A stretch of 64,000 nt of DNA from Spongiibacter pelagi (GCF_014705705.1 NZ_JACXLD010000002.1:1-64000), one strand, 5' to 3'; positions 55,158 through 64,000 are shown, numbered from the stretch's first letter. The notes: a model not told the origin generated them from the letters alone. A program made the numbers and translations.

Positions 55158-55709
55158 TTATCGAGTTTGCAGAAAAAATTGTTGGGCTGAAAATTCTGGG
55201 GCATTGCTGCCATTAGCTTCAATGACAATTTGCGCTTTTAAACGCCATAGTGAATCCTCGCCGGTAGTGGCAATTTCCTTCAGCGTAAGATACCAGCGTC
55301 CGGTGGGTAAGGTTTCTAATGTGGCCGCGTAGTGTTGTTGGTCGTGACGAACCAAGGCGGTTTGGAAATCTAGGTTCTTAGTGGTTGGGTGTTCCCACTG
55401 CAGTAATAAGTGGTCGGGTAGTTGTTCTAAATTCCCGTCAATTTCGATTTGCAAATCAGCGGGCGTACTCAGCGACAGCGAGGCACTTATTTGATGAGCC
55501 AGCGCATAGCGATCCTGATCCAAATAGCGGTTAATGGCCAAGCCTTCTTTGTAGTAATCATCAACCACCAGATTGTCGCTGTGACGAATTGCGATCACTA
55601 AAGTAGCAATGCTGGCGACCACTACAATGGCGGGCAGGCCAAAGACAAACCAGCCCCAAAATTGGCTATGCCAACGGCTGGGGCTTGATGGAGTGAGAAC
55701 CTTATTCAA
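55158..55709 (-). CDS. ccoH: FixH/CcoH-family protein
   Basis: 183 residues from a TTG start with AGG upstream. An N-terminal helix (FWGWFVFGLPAIVVVASIATLVI) precedes the conserved DDYYKEGLAINRYLDQD motif, and a periplasmic beta-rich part follows. CcoH binds the assembling oxidase and stabilises it. It lies between ccoG and ccoI. Confidence 0.88.
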   Translation of the reverse strand: MNKVLTPSSPSRWHSQFWGWFVFGLPAIVVVASIATLVIAIRHSDNLVVDDYYKEGLAINRYLDQDRYALAHQISASLSLSTPADLQIEIDGNLEQLPDHLLLQWEHPTTKNLDFQTALVRHDQQHYAATLETLPTGRWYLTLKEIATTGEDSLWRLKAQIVIEANGSNAPEFSAQQFFLQTR

Positions 55710-55726
55710 TTTAGTGCCTGTTCAAC

Positions 55727-57163
55727 TTAATGACCGCTGCCGGGGGCAAAGAATTTGCTGTCGACGGTCACCGATTTTTCAGGTTCCGATTCAGCGTAAA
55801 CCTTAAATTGCACGGAGTTAGCGGCCTGTTCTGAATATTCTGGCGCAAGGGTGAGGCGAATGTTTAGCTCTCTAACCTCGCCACTGCTGACCGTAATTGC
55901 GCCTTGCTCTGGCATCTGGATTGGCGCTGAGCTGTTTAGGCTCAGTCGATATTTGTGATTGGTTTCCGTCTTGTTGGCGATTTTAACAGTGTAACGGTTT
56001 TCAATTTGGCCGCTGTCGGTGGTGTAGTACAGCGCCTGCCGGTCTCTTAAAACACTCAGCACGATGCTGTCGCGGGTGGCCATGCGATAACCTAGAAAAC
56101 TGACCATTAAGGCAACCGCCACGATATAGCCAACGAGTCTGGGGCGAATAATATGCAGCTTTTTGCCCTTCAGCGCATTCTCGGTGGTGTAACGAATCAA
56201 GCCGCGAGGATAGTGCATTTTATCCATCACCGAATCGCAGGCATCTATGCACAGTGCGCAGCCAATGCACTCGTATTGCAGGCCGTTGCGAATATCGATA
56301 CCGGTGGGGCAAACCTGTACGCAGAGCTGGCAATCAATGCAGTCACCCAAGCCCTGTTGCTGATGATCGTCTGCGTGCTTACGCGAACCACGCGGCTCGC
56401 CACGGGCTTTATCGTAAGAAATAATCAGCGTGTCGGGATCAAACATGGCGGATTGAAAGCGCGCATAGGGACACATGTATTTGCACACTTGTTCGCGCAT
56501 CCAGCCGGCATTGCCATAGGTGGCTAGGGTGAAAAAACCAATCCAGAACGCGGCCATGGGATGAATGGACAATTGTGCAAGGTCAATCGTCATGCCCACG
56601 ATAGGGGTGAAGTAGCCAACAAAAGTGAAGCCGGTAAAAAAGGCCAGCCCTAGCCACATACTGTGTTTCAGGAATTTTTTGCGGAATTTATCGAAGGACC
56701 AAGGCTGCTGATCCAGCTTGATGCGCTGGTTACGCGAGCCTTCGGTTTTCTGCTCGATCCACATAAACATGGCGGTCCACACGGTTTGTGGACAGGTATA
56801 GCCACACCAGACGCGACCGGCCAGATTGGTAACGGCGAACAGTGCAAAGGCGGCAATAATCAGCAGCCAGGCCAGCATCGACATATCCTGTGGCCAGAAG
56901 GTCATCCATAAAATATGAAATTTGCGTTCGGGCAGATCAAACAGTACGGATTGACGATCGCCCCAGTTCAGCCACGGCAGGACAAAATAACCAATGAGTA
57001 AGGGCCAGCCGGTATATAGCCGAATACGTTGGAAGAAGCCCTCGATCTTGCGGGTATAGATTTTTTCCCGCTTTTGATACAGATCGATCTCAGCGACTTC
57101 TGCCGGAACAAATTCCAATACTTGAACGCTGTTGTCCTTGTCTTTTGGTGAACGCTCACTCAT
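55727..57163 (-). CDS. ccoG: Cbb3 oxidase accessory protein CcoG
   Basis: 478 residues. Five or so membrane helices, the CGYTCPQTVW and CKYMCPYARFQ segments, and two ferredoxin-type 4Fe-4S motifs (CIDCQLCVQVCPTG and CIGCALCIDACD) are visible, then a C-terminal Ig-like domain. CcoG/RdxA is a copper reductase for oxidase assembly. It begins 11 bp after ccoP. Confidence 0.95.
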   Translation of the reverse strand: MSERSPKDKDNSVQVLEFVPAEVAEIDLYQKREKIYTRKIEGFFQRIRLYTGWPLLIGYFVLPWLNWGDRQSVLFDLPERKFHILWMTFWPQDMSMLAWLLIIAAFALFAVTNLAGRVWCGYTCPQTVWTAMFMWIEQKTEGSRNQRIKLDQQPWSFDKFRKKFLKHSMWLGLAFFTGFTFVGYFTPIVGMTIDLAQLSIHPMAAFWIGFFTLATYGNAGWMREQVCKYMCPYARFQSAMFDPDTLIISYDKARGEPRGSRKHADDHQQQGLGDCIDCQLCVQVCPTGIDIRNGLQYECIGCALCIDACDSVMDKMHYPRGLIRYTTENALKGKKLHIIRPRLVGYIVAVALMVSFLGYRMATRDSIVLSVLRDRQALYYTTDSGQIENRYTVKIANKTETNHKYRLSLNSSAPIQMPEQGAITVSSGEVRELNIRLTLAPEYSEQAANSVQFKVYAESEPEKSVTVDSKFFAPGSGH

Positions 57164-57174
57164 TGCGGCATCAC

Positions 57175-58080
57175 TTACTCAGCGGCGCTGCTGTCGGTGT
57201 GCGACAGCTTGTAGACAAAAGCGGTGAGCAAATGAATTTTATCTGCCCCCAGAATATCGCCCTGCGCCGGCATATTGCCGTTACGACCCTTGGCCAAGGT
57301 GTGTTTGATGCGGCCACTGTCACCGCCGTATAGCCAAACGTTGTCGTTTAAGCGGGGCGCGCCCAGCATTTGATTGCCGCTGCCATCTGGCATATGGCAA
57401 GCCGCGCAGAGCATGGCAAATTTTTGGTCGGCATCGGGGTGGGCTTCTGCCGCAACGGTTTTGCCTTGTGAGAGTTTGCTGACATAGCCGGTCATATCAG
57501 AGAGCCCAGCTTCGCCCAGCGCAGATTCCCACGCTGGCATATTGCCTTTGCGACCGAAGGTGATGGTGGTTTTAATGGCTTCAGGCGAGCCGCCGTACAG
57601 CCAATCCTGATCGGTTAGATTGGGGAAGCCGTAGCTGCCTTTACCTTCGGCGCCATGACAAACCGAACAGTTATTGGCAAACATACGCCGCGCCATGCGC
57701 ATGGCTTTAGGGTTGTCGGCCAGTGCTTCCACTGAGGTATTGCGATATTCGGCAAAAATCTCGGCGGTGTGGGCTTCGGCTTTATCAACTTCGGCCTGCC
57801 ATTGGCCAACCGAGGTCCAGCCTAGCAGTCCTTTAAAATTACCCATGCCGGGGTAGGCGATTAAGTAGCCGATGGCAAAAATAATGGTGATGACAAACAT
57901 TTTGAACCACCAGCCGGGCAGGGGATTGTCGTATTCCTCAATACCGTCGTAAATATGGCCGGTGGTGGGATTGTCCTTATCCTGTACCGTGGTTTTGCGA
58001 TTGCTGAACAGTACCCAGCAAACCAGTACTAGCGAAATGACCGTTAAAACAATTATCCAAGCGCTCCAAAAACTAGTCAT
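57175..58080 (-). CDS. ccoP: Cbb3 oxidase subunit CcoP (di-heme cytochrome c)
   Basis: 301 residues from ATG 58080. Two membrane helices at the N-terminus flank the GIEEYDNPLPGWWF link. Two cytochrome c domains follow, with CSVCHGAEG and CAACHMPDG. It takes electrons from soluble cytochromes and passes them to CcoO/CcoN. The open frame extends upstream to 58164, overlapping ccoQ, but GGGGA before ATG 58080 supports this start. Confidence 0.94.
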   Translation of the reverse strand: MTSFWSAWIIVLTVISLVLVCWVLFSNRKTTVQDKDNPTTGHIYDGIEEYDNPLPGWWFKMFVITIIFAIGYLIAYPGMGNFKGLLGWTSVGQWQAEVDKAEAHTAEIFAEYRNTSVEALADNPKAMRMARRMFANNCSVCHGAEGKGSYGFPNLTDQDWLYGGSPEAIKTTITFGRKGNMPAWESALGEAGLSDMTGYVSKLSQGKTVAAEAHPDADQKFAMLCAACHMPDGSGNQMLGAPRLNDNVWLYGGDSGRIKHTLAKGRNGNMPAQGDILGADKIHLLTAFVYKLSHTDSSAAE

Positions 58081-58255
58081 TGTGTTCCCCATTGCGAGCG
58101 TGTTTGCCACTGTGCGGACGGTTTTCGTCGGCAAAAGGCAGGTTGGCGGCATCGTCGTATTCACTGCTGCTGCGGCGATAGACTTTGAAAGTCAGGCCGA
58201 TAAAGGCTAAAAATATCAGCAGCGTTGAAAGTGCCCTCAGGCTGTCTTGTTCCAT
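58073..58255 (-). CDS. ccoQ: Cbb3 oxidase subunit CcoQ
   Basis: 60 residues from ATG 58255, with GGGAGG at about -9. One hydrophobic helix (LSTLLIFLAFIGLTFKVY) and an acidic and polar C-terminus are typical of CcoQ/FixQ, which protects the oxidase from degradation. It overlaps the ccoP start by 8 bp and begins 12 bp after ccoO. Confidence 0.9.
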   Translation of the reverse strand: MEQDSLRALSTLLIFLAFIGLTFKVYRRSSSEYDDAANLPFADENRPHSGKHARNGEHND

Positions 58256-58267
58256 ATTTCCTCCCAA

Positions 58268-58876
58268 CTAACGCCGATATTTCAGCAGGGTGCCGAGTTG
58301 TTGCAGGTAGGCGACAACCGCATCAATTTCGGTTTTACCTTCGACCTTGGCAGCGGCGCCGGCGATATCATCATCGGTATAGGGCACACCAACTTTCCGC
58401 AATGCGGCCATTTTTTTTCCGACTAACTGGCTGTCTATGTCGTTTTCAAACAGCCAGGGGTAGGCGGGCATAATGGATTCCGGCACTACATCGCGCGGAT
58501 TAAACAGGTGGGCGCGGTGCCATTCGTCACTATAGCGGCCGCCGACACGAGCAAGGTCTGGGCCGGTGCGTTTAGAGCCCCACAGGAAGGGGTGGTCGTA
58601 AACCGACTCACCGGCAACTGAGTAGTGACCGTAGCGTTCGGTTTCGGAGCGCATGGGGCGCACCATCTGTGAGTGACAAACATTGCAGCCTTCGCGGATG
58701 TAAATATCGCGTCCGGTCAGCTCCAGTGCGCCGAGGGGTTTTAAGCCTTCAACGGGCTCGGTGGTCTGCTTTTGGAAGAACAGCGGCACAATTTCAACCA
58801 GTGCGCCGAAGCTGATTGCCACAATAATAAAGACAATCATCAAGCCGATATTTTTCTCAACTATTTCGTGTTTCAT
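58268..58876 (-). CDS. ccoO: Cbb3 oxidase subunit CcoO (mono-heme cytochrome c)
   Basis: 202 residues. A single N-terminal membrane helix ([20 protein letters not shown]) is followed by one heme motif CNVCHSQM and the conserved ERYGHYS segment, with axial methionine in [10 protein letters not shown]. It relays electrons from CcoP to CcoN. The start overlaps the ccoN stop by ATGA. Confidence 0.95.
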   Translation of the reverse strand: MKHEIVEKNIGLMIVFIIVAISFGALVEIVPLFFQKQTTEPVEGLKPLGALELTGRDIYIREGCNVCHSQMVRPMRSETERYGHYSVAGESVYDHPFLWGSKRTGPDLARVGGRYSDEWHRAHLFNPRDVVPESIMPAYPWLFENDIDSQLVGKKMAALRKVGVPYTDDDIAGAAAKVEGKTEIDAVVAYLQQLGTLLKYRR

Positions 58877-60303
58877 GCCGTTGCCTCCGCGACTTCAGCA
58901 GTTGCAATGGATTGTTCTTTGCGAATGGTCATCCACACATTCCACGCCATGATGATCATGCCGCAGAGGAACATCAGACCGCCGAGGAAGCGCACCACAT
59001 AGCCAGGATGGCTGGCGAGTACCGATTCGGCAAAGCTGTAGGTGAGGCTGCCGTCGCTGTTATAGGCGCGCCACATGAGGCCTTGCACAATGCCGTTAAC
59101 CCACATTGAGGCGATATACAGCACGGTACCGATTGTTGATAACCAAAAGTGCAGGCCGATGGCGGGAATGCTGTACATCTTGGCTTTTTCAAACAGTACG
59201 GGAACGAGGTGATACACCATGCCAATGGAAATCATCGCCACCCAGCCCAGTGCGCCGGAGTGCACATGGCCGATGGTCCAGTCGGTGTAATGGGAGAGGG
59301 AATTCACCGTCTTAATCGACATCATTGGGCCTTCAAAGGTCGACATGCCGTAGAAAGACAGAGACACAATCAGGAAGCGCAAAATCGGGTCGGTGCGCAA
59401 TTTATGCCAGGCGCCGGACAGGGTCATAATACCGTTGATCATGCCGCCCCAGCTTGGCGCCAATAGGATTAATGACATCACCATGCCTAAGCTTTGCGCC
59501 CAATCGGGTAGCGCGGTGTAATGCAAATGGTGAGGCCCGGCCCAGATATAGACGGAGACCAGCGCCCAGAAATGCACGATGGAAAGGCGGTAAGAATACA
59601 CCGGGCGTTCGGCTTGCTTGGGCACAAAGTAATACATCATGCCAAGGAAGCCGGCGGTGAGGAAAAAGCCCACCGCGTTGTGGCCGTACCACCATTGAAT
59701 CATGGCATCGACCGCGCCGGCGTAGACGGAATAGGATTTGCCGAGAGTCACCGGTACCGCGAGGCTGTTAACGATATGCAGCACCGCGATGGTGATAATA
59801 AAGGCGCCGTAAAACCAGTTAGCGACATATATGTGGTGGGTGCGGCGTTTCATAATGGTGCCGAAAAACACCAGCGCGTAAGCTACCCAGACAATGGTAA
59901 TCAGAATATCAATCGGCCATTCCAGCTCGGCGTATTCTTTCGAAGAGGTCCAGCCTAGGGGCAGGGTAATTGCCGCTAGCACGATAACTAATTGCCAGCC
60001 CCAGAAGACAAAGGCCGCCAGTGAGTTGGAAATCAGCGGTGCTTGGCAGGTGCGCTGCACCACATAAAATGAAGAGCCAATCAGCGCGCTGCCGCCAAAG
60101 GCAAAAATCACCGCATTGGTATGCAGTGGGCGCAGTCGGCCAAAGCTGGTCCACGGTAGATCAAAATTCAGGGCGGGCCACACCAGCTGGGCGGCGATCA
60201 ATACACCGACCGCCATGCCGACAATGCCCCAAACTACCGTCATTATCGTGAATTGCCGGACTACGGTGTAGTTGTAATCCGGGTGGCTGAGTTTGGTTTC
60301 CAT
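58873..60303 (-). CDS. ccoN: Cbb3 oxidase subunit I CcoN
   Basis: 476 residues with about 12 membrane helices and the heme-copper oxidase fold. Conserved His-bearing segments include [27 protein letters not shown] and [13 protein letters not shown] (copper B ligands), then [12 protein letters not shown]. It reduces O2 to water with a high affinity and pumps protons. It is 60 bp downstream of the Yip1-like gene and shares the operon with ccoOQP. Confidence 0.96.
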   Translation of the reverse strand: METKLSHPDYNYTVVRQFTIMTVVWGIVGMAVGVLIAAQLVWPALNFDLPWTSFGRLRPLHTNAVIFAFGGSALIGSSFYVVQRTCQAPLISNSLAAFVFWGWQLVIVLAAITLPLGWTSSKEYAELEWPIDILITIVWVAYALVFFGTIMKRRTHHIYVANWFYGAFIITIAVLHIVNSLAVPVTLGKSYSVYAGAVDAMIQWWYGHNAVGFFLTAGFLGMMYYFVPKQAERPVYSYRLSIVHFWALVSVYIWAGPHHLHYTALPDWAQSLGMVMSLILLAPSWGGMINGIMTLSGAWHKLRTDPILRFLIVSLSFYGMSTFEGPMMSIKTVNSLSHYTDWTIGHVHSGALGWVAMISIGMVYHLVPVLFEKAKMYSIPAIGLHFWLSTIGTVLYIASMWVNGIVQGLMWRAYNSDGSLTYSFAESVLASHPGYVVRFLGGLMFLCGMIIMAWNVWMTIRKEQSIATAEVAEATA

Positions 60304-60363
60304 ATCCTAAGCCTTTCGCTTTTTAACGATTTATAAATCCGCCCGGTGTGGGCATTCGATTGT

Positions 60364-60978
60364 TTAGTGAGCGTCGATAAACACTGGTGCCATTCCCATA
60401 TCCCAGAGAATAACGACCGCGCCCATCAGCGCCATAAAAATCACCATGCAGATACCGACCACCGCCGAGGCGTAGAGAAAGCCGCGCTCCTGCGGAATAC
60501 CCATTACCTGGGGAATGCCGATATATAAGAGATAAACCGCCCAGCCCAGACTCAAAATGCCAAGACATAAATCCAGCCAGAACAGAGGGTAAAAGCCGAC
60601 AAGGCCCGCGAGAAACAGCGGCGTGGCGGTGTAGCTGGCGATCACGGTGCCTTTAATGATCGACGAACTACTGCCGTAGGTTTCAGACATCCAGTGCACA
60701 AAATAGCCGATCACCGCCAGTGAACCGAGCATGGCGAAATAAAAGGCGATAACAATATGCAGGGCGCTATCCGGGGTCATTAGCACGGTTTCGCTATCGC
60801 CCACCCGCCAGCCAATCTGGCTGGAGCCGTAATACCAGGCAAGGCAGGGGCCGAGCGCCATTATCAGCGGGTAAAGGAGTTTGCCGGCAAATTCGCCATC
60901 GGTGGCATTGGCAAGTTTCTGCCATTGAGAACGCGGGGTAAAAAGAAACCCCAATGGATTGCTGGTAAAGGTGGCCAC
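60364..60978 (-). CDS. Yip1-family membrane protein leading the cco operon
   Basis: 204 residues from GTG 60978 with GAGAGG upstream. Five hydrophobic helices are predicted by eye, among them LYPLIMALGPCLAWYYG and ALHIVIAFYFAMLGSLAVI; later segments are FLAGLVGFYPLFWLDL and ASAVVGICMVIFMALMG. This fits the YIP1 domain of bacteria, whose role is not known. It lies directly behind a perfect Fnr/Anr box and ahead of ccoN, so it is likely expressed with the oxidase and may help build or place it. That role is inferred from position alone. Confidence 0.82.
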   Translation of the reverse strand: MATFTSNPLGFLFTPRSQWQKLANATDGEFAGKLLYPLIMALGPCLAWYYGSSQIGWRVGDSETVLMTPDSALHIVIAFYFAMLGSLAVIGYFVHWMSETYGSSSSIIKGTVIASYTATPLFLAGLVGFYPLFWLDLCLGILSLGWAVYLLYIGIPQVMGIPQERGFLYASAVVGICMVIFMALMGAVVILWDMGMAPVFIDAH

Positions 60979-61009
60979 GGAGTTGCGCCTCTCAGTTTAG
61001 GTTTCGGGC

Positions 61010-61015
61010 AATGTA
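61010..61015 (-). promoter_or_regulatory. Candidate -10 box of the Anr-driven cco promoter
   Basis: TACATT on the minus strand lies 21 bp downstream of the Fnr/Anr box and about 32 bp upstream of the Yip1-like start. This spacing fits a class II Fnr-activated promoter with transcription starting near 61002. Confidence 0.5.
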
Positions 61016-61036
61016 CCAACTTTCTGCGACAGTACG

Positions 61037-61050
61037 TTGATACGCATCAA
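61037..61050. promoter_or_regulatory. Perfect Fnr/Anr binding site upstream of the Yip1-like gene and ccoN
   Basis: TTGAT-ACGC-ATCAA is an exact match to the Fnr/Anr consensus (TTGAT-N4-ATCAA). It lies 59 bp before the Yip1-like start, in the gap after the anr gene. It should activate the Yip1-ccoNOQP operon at low oxygen. Confidence 0.88.
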
Positions 61051-61153
61051 TAAAGTTGCTCCCGTAACCAGATCGCCCTCGTTGCTATATGGCGATGCGG
61101 ATTAACTGCCGGGCTTTTTTACAAAATACTTTTTATCTAAAACTCATTAATTG

Positions 61154-61894
61154 TTAAAACACATTAGCGGTTTCTTTTAATTTTTCCAGGTCGATAAGGG
61201 TGACATCTTTATTGGCAATCGAAATCAGCCCCTGTTTGGCAAAGCGGGTAAACACCCGGCTTACCGTTTCGATAGTCAGGCCCAGAAAGTTGCCGATATC
61301 TCCGCGCGACATTGGCAGCCGGAATGAGGTTGCCGACAATCCACGGCGTGCATGGCGCGCCGAGATACTCACCAGCAGTGCAGCCAAACGTTCTTCGGCG
61401 GAGTTTTTACTCAATAAGGTGATGTGTCGCTGATCCTCGACAATCTCTTGGCTGAGCAATTTAAAGAAATGCTTTTGCATGGAGGGCAGCTTACCGCTGA
61501 GTTCTTCCATGCGGTGAAAGGGAATTTCACAAATTGCGGAGACATCCATGGCTTGTGCAGAGCTGGCGTAACGATTTTGACCGATGCCGTCCATGCCAAG
61601 AATTTCACCGGGAAAATAAAAGCCGGTGACCTGCTCTTCGCCATCGTCGGTGGTGCTATAGGCTTTGATCGCGCCGGAGCGTACGGCGTATATAGACTGG
61701 AAGTTTTCACCCTGACGGTAGAGGTGTTGGCCTTTTTGAACGGGACGGCCACGCTGCACAATATCGTCGAGTTGGGTAATTTCATCTTGGCGCAGGGCCA
61801 AGGGCAGGCAAATACTGTTTAGGCGGCAGTTAGCACAATTGACGTTGGCGTCATTCGGGCAGTGTTGTTTAAGTTCCGCTTTCATCAACTGCAT
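61154..61894 (-). CDS. anr: Fnr/Anr-family oxygen-sensing regulator
   Basis: 246 residues. The four cluster-binding Cys are C20, C23, C29 and C122, at the same positions as in E. coli Fnr. A cAMP-receptor-like domain and a C-terminal HTH with TIETVSRVF (the recognition helix Glu, Ser and Arg) follow. The 4Fe-4S form is active when oxygen is low. Neighbours are hemN upstream and the cco operon downstream, both with matching boxes. AAGGA at about -10 supports ATG 61894. Confidence 0.95.
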   Translation of the reverse strand: MQLMKAELKQHCPNDANVNCANCRLNSICLPLALRQDEITQLDDIVQRGRPVQKGQHLYRQGENFQSIYAVRSGAIKAYSTTDDGEEQVTGFYFPGEILGMDGIGQNRYASSAQAMDVSAICEIPFHRMEELSGKLPSMQKHFFKLLSQEIVEDQRHITLLSKNSAEERLAALLVSISARHARRGLSATSFRLPMSRGDIGNFLGLTIETVSRVFTRFAKQGLISIANKDVTLIDLEKLKETANVF

Positions 61895-62010
61895 CTAGCT
61901 CATTCCTTGGATATAAATGATCCTAAGGCAAACACTTTGCTCTTGCCAAATTTTTTTCGGTAAGCGAAAACCATTTGCAATGACGCACTTTGCCATCGGT
62001 GAGACGCGCA

Positions 62011-63426
62011 CTATAAAGTCTTGGAGAAGCGTCCTTCTACTCCGTGCAAATACGTATCAAAAGTCATGCAAATATTGCGTAGGAAGTTGCGCCCGGTTTG
62101 GGTAACGGTGATGGCTTGCTCGGAAAGGGTTAGCAGACCGTCATTGGCTAGTTGCTGAAGCGCCTCCAGCTCGCGCTTAAAGTGGCGGTTGAAATTGATT
62201 TGGAAACGTTGCTCAAAAGTAGGAATGTCTAGTTGCAGATTACAGATTAATGCCGAGATAAGCGCGCGGCGAATTCGATCTTCCTCATTGCAGATTAAAC
62301 CTTTGGCCGTAGGCAGATGGCCTTCATCCAGTGCGCGGTAATAGTCGTCTAACTGCACATGGTTTTGGTTGAAGTTACCATCTAAAGAGCTAATTGCAGA
62401 CACGCCCAAGGCCAAGGTGTCGGGCGCCATGCTGGTCGAATAACCTTGGAAATTGCGTTGCAGGCGCCCCTCTTGTTGATACTGGGCCAGCGCATCATCC
62501 GGTTTTACAAAGTGATCCATACCAATATGGATATAGCCGGCCTCTTCAAATCGACGGGTAGCGAGTTGATAGAGGGCCAGTTTTTCTGCACTGTCGGGAA
62601 TGCTTTGTTTGGCGATGGCTTTTTGCGGCGGAAAGCGATCGGGGAGGTGGGCGTAGTGGTAAAAAGCGATGCGATCTGGAGCCAGCTCGAGCACTTCATC
62701 CAAGGTGTGTTCCAGCGTAGTGCAGGTTTGCTTGGGCAGGCCATAAATCAGATCCACCGACAGCGATTTAAAACGCAGCTCTCTGGCTTGCTTGAATAAG
62801 CTAACTAGCTTTTCTGTTGGGCAAACCCGATTGATTGCCTTCTGTACCGCAGGGTCGCTGTCTTGAACGCCAAAACTTAAGCGGTTAAATCCGAGTCCTT
62901 TTAATAGCGCCAGTCGGTCGCCATCCACAGTGCGAGGATCAATTTCAATCGCGTATTCCCGGCTCTGGTCATCGGCAAAACGAAAATGGCTAGAGAGCAT
63001 GTGAATGAGTTCGGTCAGTTCAGCGTCATCAAAATAGGTGGGCGTGCCCCCGCCAAGATGCAGTTGAACAACGCGTCGATGTTTACCGATGGCGCTAGAA
63101 ACCATTTCGATTTCTTTTGCTAAATAATCCAGATATCGGCGACTGGCGCTGGGGTCTTTGGTCACAATTTTATTGCAGGCGCAGTAATAGCAAAGCCAGC
63201 GACAGAAGGGCAGGTGAACATAAAGCGATAGGGGCGCAACTTGTTGGCCGCTATGTTTAAGTAAATCCAGATGCTGTGCCGGGGTAAATGCCTCGCTAAA
63301 TTGCAGCGCCGTGGGGTAGGAGGTATAGCGCGGACCTTCGCAGCGGTATTTCTCGATCAAGCTGGTAGGCGTGACGCTTTCAATTGCAATGATCGTTGAA
63401 TTCTCGGTTTGGCTGGCTGCATTCAT
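62011..63426 (-). CDS. hemN: Oxygen-independent coproporphyrinogen III oxidase
   Basis: 471 residues of the radical-SAM family. The cluster motif is CRWLCYYCAC near residue 75, with YVHLPF upstream. LHLGGGTPTYF is the glycine-rich SAM site and the HemN C-terminal domain follows. It decarboxylates two propionates in heme synthesis without oxygen. An Fnr-like box upstream suggests it is induced at low oxygen together with the cbb3 oxidase that needs heme. Confidence 0.96.
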   Translation of the reverse strand: MNAASQTENSTIIAIESVTPTSLIEKYRCEGPRYTSYPTALQFSEAFTPAQHLDLLKHSGQQVAPLSLYVHLPFCRWLCYYCACNKIVTKDPSASRRYLDYLAKEIEMVSSAIGKHRRVVQLHLGGGTPTYFDDAELTELIHMLSSHFRFADDQSREYAIEIDPRTVDGDRLALLKGLGFNRLSFGVQDSDPAVQKAINRVCPTEKLVSLFKQARELRFKSLSVDLIYGLPKQTCTTLEHTLDEVLELAPDRIAFYHYAHLPDRFPPQKAIAKQSIPDSAEKLALYQLATRRFEEAGYIHIGMDHFVKPDDALAQYQQEGRLQRNFQGYSTSMAPDTLALGVSAISSLDGNFNQNHVQLDDYYRALDEGHLPTAKGLICNEEDRIRRALISALICNLQLDIPTFEQRFQINFNRHFKRELEALQQLANDGLLTLSEQAITVTQTGRNFLRNICMTFDTYLHGVEGRFSKTL

Positions 63427-63739
63427 GGTCGTGGACTGCCCTGATCAGGATTTTAGTCAAGGCTAGCAGAGTCGTTAACGCGTCAGATTGATATGAGTCA
63501 AAGCGTGGACTGCGGGTTTATACGTATAGAATTTGCGAGAAAAATTCGTGCAAAAAGTTTGATGCGTGTCGCAAATAACAAAAAGTGTTAGGCGCGATTA
63601 TTTGAGCTTATCTAATTGAATGTATTAGTAAAATCCGAGACAAATTCACACTGTTAGAACTTTGCTCGCACTGTTACTATCTAACTAATTGGTCTAGTCT
63701 TGAGCCTGTGTCGGGTGAAAAGCATGTTTAGGTGATTAT
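63427..63739. other. 313-bp gap between hemN and the last gene
   Basis: This divergent region is A+T-rich. It holds the Fnr-like box near the hemN side and, on the other side, a 20-bp-spaced direct repeat CACTGTTA (63649-63656 and 63669-63676) upstream of the plus-strand gene. No ORF, RNA gene or terminator was seen. Confidence 0.6.
63488..63501. promoter_or_regulatory. Fnr/Anr-like site upstream of hemN
   Basis: TTGAT-ATGA-GTCAA has one mismatch to the Fnr/Anr consensus (GTCAA for ATCAA). Its 3' edge is 62 bp upstream of the hemN start, on the minus-strand side of a 313-bp gap. Confidence 0.75.
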
Positions 63740-64000
63740 ATGTCGTACCGCAAAATGGCGTTGGCCGCATTTCTAACATTAAGCACAACGCTGTCATTTG
63801 GTGGTGAATCTGAGCAGTCTGGGTCAGTGGCAGATCGTTGCCTGGACTGGAAAGTGGATTCCATTCCCTCCGATTCCGATGCCTCAAGCTGCTCTTTCTA
63901 CAATCCAGAAAAAACCAGCACCCGGTTTTTAGTGCGCAATCATTGCTCCTCAGAAGTGAGCGGCGTCTTCACCTACTACAAAACCGATGCCGGTCAGCGC
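63740..64000 (+). CDS. Secreted protein of unknown function, N-terminal 87 residues (cut by window edge)
   Basis: The frame stays open from ATG 63740 to the window end. An N-terminal signal peptide (RKMALAAFLTLSTTLSFGGE) with a likely cut after the Gly-Gly is followed by a soluble part with three or four Cys in 50 residues (DRCLDW, SSCSFYN, RNHCSSE). That pattern suggests a disulfide-bonded periplasmic or secreted protein. The remainder is outside the window, so family and function cannot be given. AGGTGAT lies close upstream as the ribosome site. Confidence 0.75.
   Translation, partial: MSYRKMALAAFLTLSTTLSFGGESEQSGSVADRCLDWKVDSIPSDSDASSCSFYNPEKTSTRFLVRNHCSSEVSGVFTYYKTDAGQR

Noticed and set aside
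58081-58164. N-terminal extension of ccoP
   Set aside because: It overlaps ccoQ and is not family-like. The start at 58080 has a ribosome site.

Overview
The window looks like chromosomal DNA of a marine gammaproteobacterium. I infer the order Cellvibrionales, near Spongiibacteraceae, from the mix of genes: conserved gammaproteobacterial blocks (pepA-holC-valS facing lptFG, an Anr/Fnr gene beside hemN, a full cbb3 oxidase operon) next to lipid-metabolism genes such as a wax ester synthase/DGAT, acyl-CoA dehydrogenase, fused beta-oxidation enzyme, AraC regulator with an Arabinose_bd-type sensor domain and a CirA-like TonB receptor. I have not confirmed this by search. I see no rRNA, tRNA, CRISPR or prophage.

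Layout. 1-300: the right end of an IS3-family insertion sequence, sitting inside a small collagen-like lipoprotein gene. 447-4000: a di-heme lipoprotein, YciH, SlyX and two cold-shock-domain proteins. 4011-12807: valS, a small acidic protein, holC and pepA, divergent from lptF-lptG, then an RDD membrane protein and an exported protein. 13005-15781: an OmpR/histidine kinase pair convergent with an uncharacterised protein. 15953-20582: AraC regulator, thiolase and the fused hydratase/3-hydroxyacyl-CoA dehydrogenase. 20680-32787: mixed single genes (EAL protein, ferredoxin reductase, glycosyltransferase, amidohydrolase, TfoX-like, BolA, TrhO, WS/DGAT, GGDEF protein, CoA-ester lyase, YheT-like hydrolase, NTF2-like). 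32889-37259: TonB receptor, acyl-CoA dehydrogenase, TrmH.

37338-42450 is the most suggestive accessory locus. A DUF1214 protein overlaps a sulfotransferase by ATGA. A LysR regulator follows tail to tail, then the two PAPS-making enzymes CysC and Sat. The regulator/cysC gap carries a T-N11-A inverted repeat, the usual LysR operator form. Donor synthesis, a donor-using enzyme and a regulator are thus side by side, which suggests a sulfation pathway with an unknown acceptor.

42630-48496 holds three surface proteins: a collagen-headed choice-of-anchor-I lipoprotein, an OmpA protein with thrombospondin type 3 repeats, and a large cysteine-containing lipoprotein. 48723-51551 holds leuA divergent from an Lrp/AsnC regulator, and a PilZ protein. 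51658-63426 is a micro-oxic respiration module on the minus strand: hemN, anr, then a Yip1-like membrane protein leading ccoNOQP-GHIS and a SafE/TauE-like gene. A perfect Fnr/Anr box lies before the Yip1-like gene and a near-perfect one before hemN. The window ends inside a secreted-protein gene on the plus strand.
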